Notes under the pieces: generated by a model
The model's database searches: none
What the model was told of the DNA's origin: nothing
What the model saw: only the letters and a program-made list of their open reading frames with translations
Shown here: piece after piece, positions 6,177 through 8,995 of the stretch
Layout of the letters: the number at the start of each line of letters is the position of its first letter
Numbering within the stretch: position 1 is the stretch's first letter
Origin: DASPKW01 sp038244055
Lineage (GTDB): Bacteria; Planctomycetota; Phycisphaerae; Tepidisphaerales; Tepidisphaeraceae
Direction of reading: 5' to 3'
Assembly: GCA_038244055.1 (NCBI GenBank)
Contig: JBBRTW010000294.1
Span: 1 to 8,995 of the forward strand
Length of the DNA stretch: 8,995 bases
Position numbers and translations under genes: made by a program

Positions 6177-7409
6177 TTACTGCGCCACAAACTGCACCGG
6201 CATCGTCGCCTCCGCCACTCGGCTGGCGTTCTGATCGACCACCGTCACCTTGAGCAGATACCGCCCCAGCGTGATATTGGCCGGGAAGCGCGTCTTCTTG
6301 ACGATGAAGAAATCGTGCCGGCGGCGGCGGGCGAAGTCGGTGATGTTCTCGGTTTTGTCCTGCCACACGGGCAGGCCGGTTTCAGTGTAGAGGACGACTT
6401 CCTGGCTCAACTTACTCTCCCACTGCTTCTTCTCGTTGAGATGCGATGAGAAGTTTTCCACCTCGCAGTAGATGATGACCGGATGCTCGCGCATCGCCGT
6501 GAACCGCGCCGGCTCGATCGGCTCGAAAACGCCAAATCCATCCACGCGCGTGCAGAGCGAGACGGTCGGAATGACCAGGTCTGCCTGCGCCCGCAACCGG
6601 TCCGCCATCTCCAGCAGCGGGCGCACTTTCTTCCACATCAGCATGTTGTTGTCCGAGCGAATGACGCTCCGGAAGTTGGACATTCCATCGAGGACGGTCG
6701 AAAGCAACTCCCGATCCTCGGCCGCCAGATTCGACATCGCCGCCAATTGCGGGACCGGCTTATCCTTCAAGAACTCGGCGAGCTGGTAATCCAGATGGGC
6801 CCAGACATCGCGCGGGCTGTCGCGCAGATGCTTGCCGATCGCCTGATCGACCGGCCCGAATCCCGTCTCGGCGGCCGGGTCTTTGGGGGCAATGTAGGGG
6901 CGGCGCTCCATGCTGCTGTCCGCCAGCAGGCGCGCGGCATTGGCGGCCGCGATGTTTCGCGCCTCGGCACCGCGCGGATCGAGGTTGCGCGGATCGCCTC
7001 CGATCAGCGCGGAAGCCTGGTTCGCATTCGAAGGCGTCGCATCCACCTGCGGCTTTTCCAGCGGGATGACCGTCACGGGGATTTCCGGCTTTCGCGCGGG
7101 CGCGCTGGCGGCCGGGCCGATCCGAAAATCTTCCGGCCGGGCGAAATCGGCCGTGCCGCCCGTATCCGTGCGCTCGCCGGGGCGCTTCATGTGGTTGGGC
7201 ATCATCGCCTCGATCTCCTTGGTCCACGCCTGCGTCTTGGCCGCCAGCGCCTGGGGCGTGTCGATCACCGGGTCCGGCGAAGGGGTGACGGCGGCAACCG
7301 GCGGCGCGACCGGCGCAATCGGCCCAGCAGGCTGCGGAGTGGATTGGCACCCACCCAGAACCAGGATCGTGGCGACGGAAAAAATGACCCCATTGAGGCG
7401 GCGATTCAT
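6177..7409 (-). CDS. Exported lipoprotein with conserved C-terminal beta domain, unknown function
   Basis: This encodes 410 residues. The N-terminus 'MNRRLNGVIFSVATILVLGGC' is a lipoprotein signal: a basic start, a hydrophobic core, and the lipobox LGGC with C21 as the modified cysteine. Next comes a Pro/Ala-rich linker (about 25-55) typical of envelope proteins, then a poorly structured segment. A helical part is at about 180-275. A well-ordered C-terminal domain (about 279-410) contains 'HPVIIYCEVENFSS', 'QEVVLYTETGLPVW', 'RRRRHDFFIVKKTRFP' and 'LGRYLLKVTVVDQ', which suggests a beta sandwich. I associate this C-terminal region with uncharacterised planctomycete lipoproteins. The ATG at 7409 was chosen over one at 7421 because GGAG lies 6 nt before it, while the upstream ATG has no spaced ribosome site. 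It has its own promoter candidate and probably sits on the inner face of an outer envelope layer. The function is not known. Confidence 0.8.
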   Translation of the reverse strand: MNRRLNGVIFSVATILVLGGCQSTPQPAGPIAPVAPPVAAVTPSPDPVIDTPQALAAKTQAWTKEIEAMMPNHMKRPGERTDTGGTADFARPEDFRIGPAASAPARKPEIPVTVIPLEKPQVDATPSNANQASALIGGDPRNLDPRGAEARNIAAANAARLLADSSMERRPYIAPKDPAAETGFGPVDQAIGKHLRDSPRDVWAHLDYQLAEFLKDKPVPQLAAMSNLAAEDRELLSTVLDGMSNFRSVIRSDNNMLMWKKVRPLLEMADRLRAQADLVIPTVSLCTRVDGFGVFEPIEPARFTAMREHPVIIYCEVENFSSHLNEKKQWESKLSQEVVLYTETGLPVWQDKTENITDFARRRRHDFFIVKKTRFPANITLGRYLLKVTVVDQNASRVAEATMPVQFVAQ

Positions 7410-7474
7410 GGAATTCTCCATCCTTGGAATTCACTCGGGACATGGCTCGACATCCTGTCGGCCAATCAACCCCG

Positions 7475-7502
7475 ACTATAACGCGCGCGACTATCATGGC
7501 AA
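7475..7502 (-). promoter_or_regulatory. Putative sigma70-type promoter for the lipoprotein gene
   Basis: On the minus strand TTGCCA (7502-7497) is followed by a 16 bp spacer and TATAGT (7480-7475), each hexamer matching the consensus at five of six positions. The expected start is near 7468, leaving a leader of about 58 nt before the ATG at 7409, with GGAG at 7419-7416. Confidence 0.5.
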
Positions 7503-7511
7503 CCGTCCCTT

Positions 7512-7539
7512 CGCATTACGCAGCGCGTTACTCAATGCG
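7512..7539. other. Bulged hairpin between the membrane-protein and lipoprotein genes
   Basis: CGCATTACGC (7512-7521) can pair with GCGT (7525-7528) and AATGCG (7534-7539), giving ten base pairs with a 3-nt loop and a 5-nt bulge (TACTC). It lies directly upstream of the -35 box of the lipoprotein promoter. There is no T-run after it on either strand, so it is not a standard intrinsic terminator. It may be a weak terminator for the upstream gene, an operator, or a repeat remnant. Confidence 0.3.
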
Positions 7540-7553
7540 CGGAACTTCGAGCG

Positions 7554-7596
7554 TGTCATTCTGAGGCAGCTTGAGGCGACCGAAGAATCTAGCCCC
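7554..7596. repeat. Dispersed-type repeat containing TGTCATTCTGAGG and CGAAGAATCT
   Basis: The segment begins TGTCATTCTGAGG and ends CGACCGAAGAATCTAGCCCC. Its ends carry a short inverted repeat (ATTCT/AGAAT) and its middle a direct repeat (GAGGC...GAGGC). I recall near-identical intergenic sequences ('tcattctgag...gaagaatct') from many unrelated bacterial genomes. Only one copy is in this window, so its repeat status rests on memory rather than on what is seen here. It sits in the gap 7410-7659, which has no gene. Confidence 0.45.
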
Positions 7597-7659
7597 ACCG
7601 TATCCGCTCACCAAGTCTCGCCAGATGCCCGCACGAGAAAGTGCCGACCCGTCCATCAC

Positions 7660-8995
7660 CTACCGCTCCTGCCCACTTATCTCTCCCACCGCCACCCCGG
7701 CCGGAGGCAGCAGAATCTGCGCCCGCACATCCTCATAACCCACGCGCCACCCCAGGCGCTTCAACTCCGCCGCCAGCCGCCCATCGCCGCGCGGCACCAC
7801 CGCCGCATCGGCCTCCATTCCAGCGATGAACCCCCGCATTTCCCCCTCCCCGCCCAGGCAGGATTTCTTCCAGAAATCCCCGCTGAAACACTGCGTCCGC
7901 CCATCCATCAACATCTGAAATCGCGGCCCGGTTCGCCATTCCAGATACCCGCCCCAGTTGAACTCATTCAGTATGCGCCCCGTTCTCGGCCGAACCTCCG
8001 CCATCAGATAATCCGCCGCCTCGGCCGGATACCCCGGAACCTCCGGCCCATGCCGATTCACCCATGCCGACATTGTCGTACCGGCCGATGGAAATGCCGC
8101 TCCGATCCGAACGACCCCCACGAGCAGCATCGCCCCCACCACCCATGTCATCCCCGGCCGGGCCAATGCCCGATCCGACAATCCTCCCAGCATCCGCGCC
8201 GCCATGGGCGTCGCGACGATCGCAAATAGCGGCGCATACCGCCCCTTGGATAGCAGCAGCAATGTCGATACCGCCAGTAGCATCCAATCGGTCGCCCCAA
8301 ACCTCCGCCGCTGCATCACGGCACCAATGAAAAACGCCAGCACCAGCCCGGCCGACACCATCCCAAACGTCCCACTCCAAAATGGCCTCATCTCCGCAAG
8401 ATACCCCGAAGCCACCATCGGATCGTCGAATTGATAATGCGCCAAAGTCCGAATCACCCCCGGCAGCAGGGGGGTCGCCATGGAAGCCGTCATCACCGCC
8501 AGAAAAAGAACCCCATACCGGCGCACTGATGCACGCATCAATCGCGACGATCCCTTCAATCCGCAATCCGCAATCCGCAATCCGCAATTCCCCACCTTCC
8601 ATTTCCACACTGCTCCCACCAAAACACACCCCACCCAAATCGGCGCCAGAAATACAAACAAATGCACATTCGCCAGCACCAATGTCATCGGCACAATCCA
8701 CCACACCGCCCGCGATCCCCCCATCGCCCGATCCCGCGCGATCAGCCACCCGATTGCCGCCAGCAGCACAATCGCCATCGTCGCCGGCCGGAAACTCAAA
8801 TACGGCATGCAAAGAAAAATCCCAAACCCCACCGCCACTACAACCCCCATCGCCCCCCGGTGGGGCAGACATTCTTGTCTGCCCTCAAAAGAACTTTCCG
8901 AACCCAGGTTACTTTCCATCCGCGCAGCTCCCTCCTCTCTCCTCCCCACCCAGCATCCCCCCGCCAGCAACGCCACCAGCATCCCCCCCATCACC
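7660..8995 (-). CDS. Polytopic membrane protein with C-terminal NWGGYL/DGR domain (N-terminus outside window)
   Basis: The frame is open to the right edge; 444 residues are visible before TAG at 7662-7660. About eight hydrophobic segments run from residue 50 to 298, for example 'TMAIVLLAAIGWLIA', 'VLFLAVMTASMATPLL' and 'TDWMLLAVSTLLLL'. A soluble C-terminal domain of about 145 residues follows. It contains 'NEFNWGGYLEWR' (343-354) and 'MLMDGRTQCFSGDFW' (361-375). These match the 'W(G)GYLiWrl.pr..vfiDGRaDlYg' signature of large GT-C-like membrane proteins of unknown role. 'SFRPATM' followed by 'LANVHLFVFL' fits the middle of that family, so one or more N-terminal segments are probably missing. 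Two repeat elements lie within the frame, both in loops between membrane segments. The N-terminal position is unreliable because of the edge. A glycosyltransferase role is possible but unproven. Confidence 0.75.
   Translation of the reverse strand, partial: VMGGMLVALLAGGCWVGRREEGAARMESNLGSESSFEGRQECLPHRGAMGVVVAVGFGIFLCMPYLSFRPATMAIVLLAAIGWLIARDRAMGGSRAVWWIVPMTLVLANVHLFVFLAPIWVGCVLVGAVWKWKVGNCGLRIADCGLKGSSRLMRASVRRYGVLFLAVMTASMATPLLPGVIRTLAHYQFDDPMVASGYLAEMRPFWSGTFGMVSAGLVLAFFIGAVMQRRRFGATDWMLLAVSTLLLLSKGRYAPLFAIVATPMAARMLGGLSDRALARPGMTWVVGAMLLVGVVRIGAAFPSAGTTMSAWVNRHGPEVPGYPAEAADYLMAEVRPRTGRILNEFNWGGYLEWRTGPRFQMLMDGRTQCFSGDFWKKSCLGGEGEMRGFIAGMEADAAVVPRGDGRLAAELKRLGWRVGYEDVRAQILLPPAGVAVGEISGQER
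8557..8591. repeat. Heptamer tandem repeat (CAATCCG)x4 plus one degenerate unit, inside the membrane-protein gene
   Basis: Four perfect copies of CAATCCG run from 8557 to 8584, followed by CAATTCC (8585-8591). Seven-base units keep a reading frame every third copy, and the minus-strand gene reads through as 'NCGLRIADCGLKG'. This peptide lies in the loop after the 'GCVLVGAVW' membrane segment. Confidence 0.85.
8863..8884. repeat. Perfect 9-bp palindrome with 4-nt loop, inside the membrane-protein gene
   Basis: GGGCAGACA (8863-8871), loop TTCT (8872-8875) and TGTCTGCCC (8876-8884) form a perfect stem. It lies in the coding region and is read as 'EGRQECLPH', in a polar loop between two hydrophobic segments. 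The compactness and position suggest a small mobile palindromic element of REP type, but no second copy is present in the window. Confidence 0.65.

Noticed and set aside
6483..8229. Long plus-strand open frames opposite the lipoprotein and membrane-protein genes
   Set aside because: They are composition-driven, without domains or ribosome sites, and cross the intergenic gap that contains the promoter and repeat.
8557..8591. The heptamer array as a CRISPR array
   Set aside because: The units are 7 bases, directly adjacent, with no spacers.

Overview
The window is GC-rich (about 60 % overall) bacterial DNA, coding almost entirely on the minus strand. The family content suggests a planctomycete, possibly a Phycisphaerae-type lineage: a very large sugar-kinase/UDPGP pyrophosphorylase fusion, a lipoprotein with a C-terminal domain I associate with that group, tiny 'PFxPFR' proteins, and short dispersed repeats. 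This assignment is an inference from recalled families; there is no rRNA or other marker in the window.

Layout from left to right. At the left edge is the last 47 codons of a plus-strand M20-type peptidase (3-146). Everything else reads leftward. In transcription order from the right edge: a polytopic membrane protein cut by the window end (7660-8995), carrying two repeat elements inside its reading frame; a 238-250 bp gap with a dispersed-type repeat, a bulged hairpin and a good sigma70-like promoter; a lipoprotein (6177-7409); a 207 bp gap with a G-rich tract and a second promoter; then a compact gene set 5969-703.

The compact set is the most interesting part. It encodes a GalU-like nucleotidyltransferase with an altered nucleotide loop, a small DUF4375-like protein, a 1108-residue fusion of a fucokinase-like GHMP sugar kinase with a UDPGP-type sugar-1-phosphate uridylyltransferase, and a class I methyltransferase. 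Spacings are 17, 16 and 8 bp, so they are probably one operon. The likely theme is making activated sugars: the kinase half would phosphorylate a free sugar at C1 and the UDPGP half would load it onto UDP. This resembles the bifunctional fucose salvage enzyme FKP, but with the domains in the opposite order and a different pyrophosphorylase family. The substrate cannot be read from the sequence.

Downstream of the operon are two tandem small genes (444-665 and 189-428) of one conserved small-protein family. They are visibly lower in GC and are preceded by a TATAAT box placed so close to the start codon that a leaderless transcript is likely. I see no rRNA, tRNA, CRISPR array, insertion sequence or replication origin.
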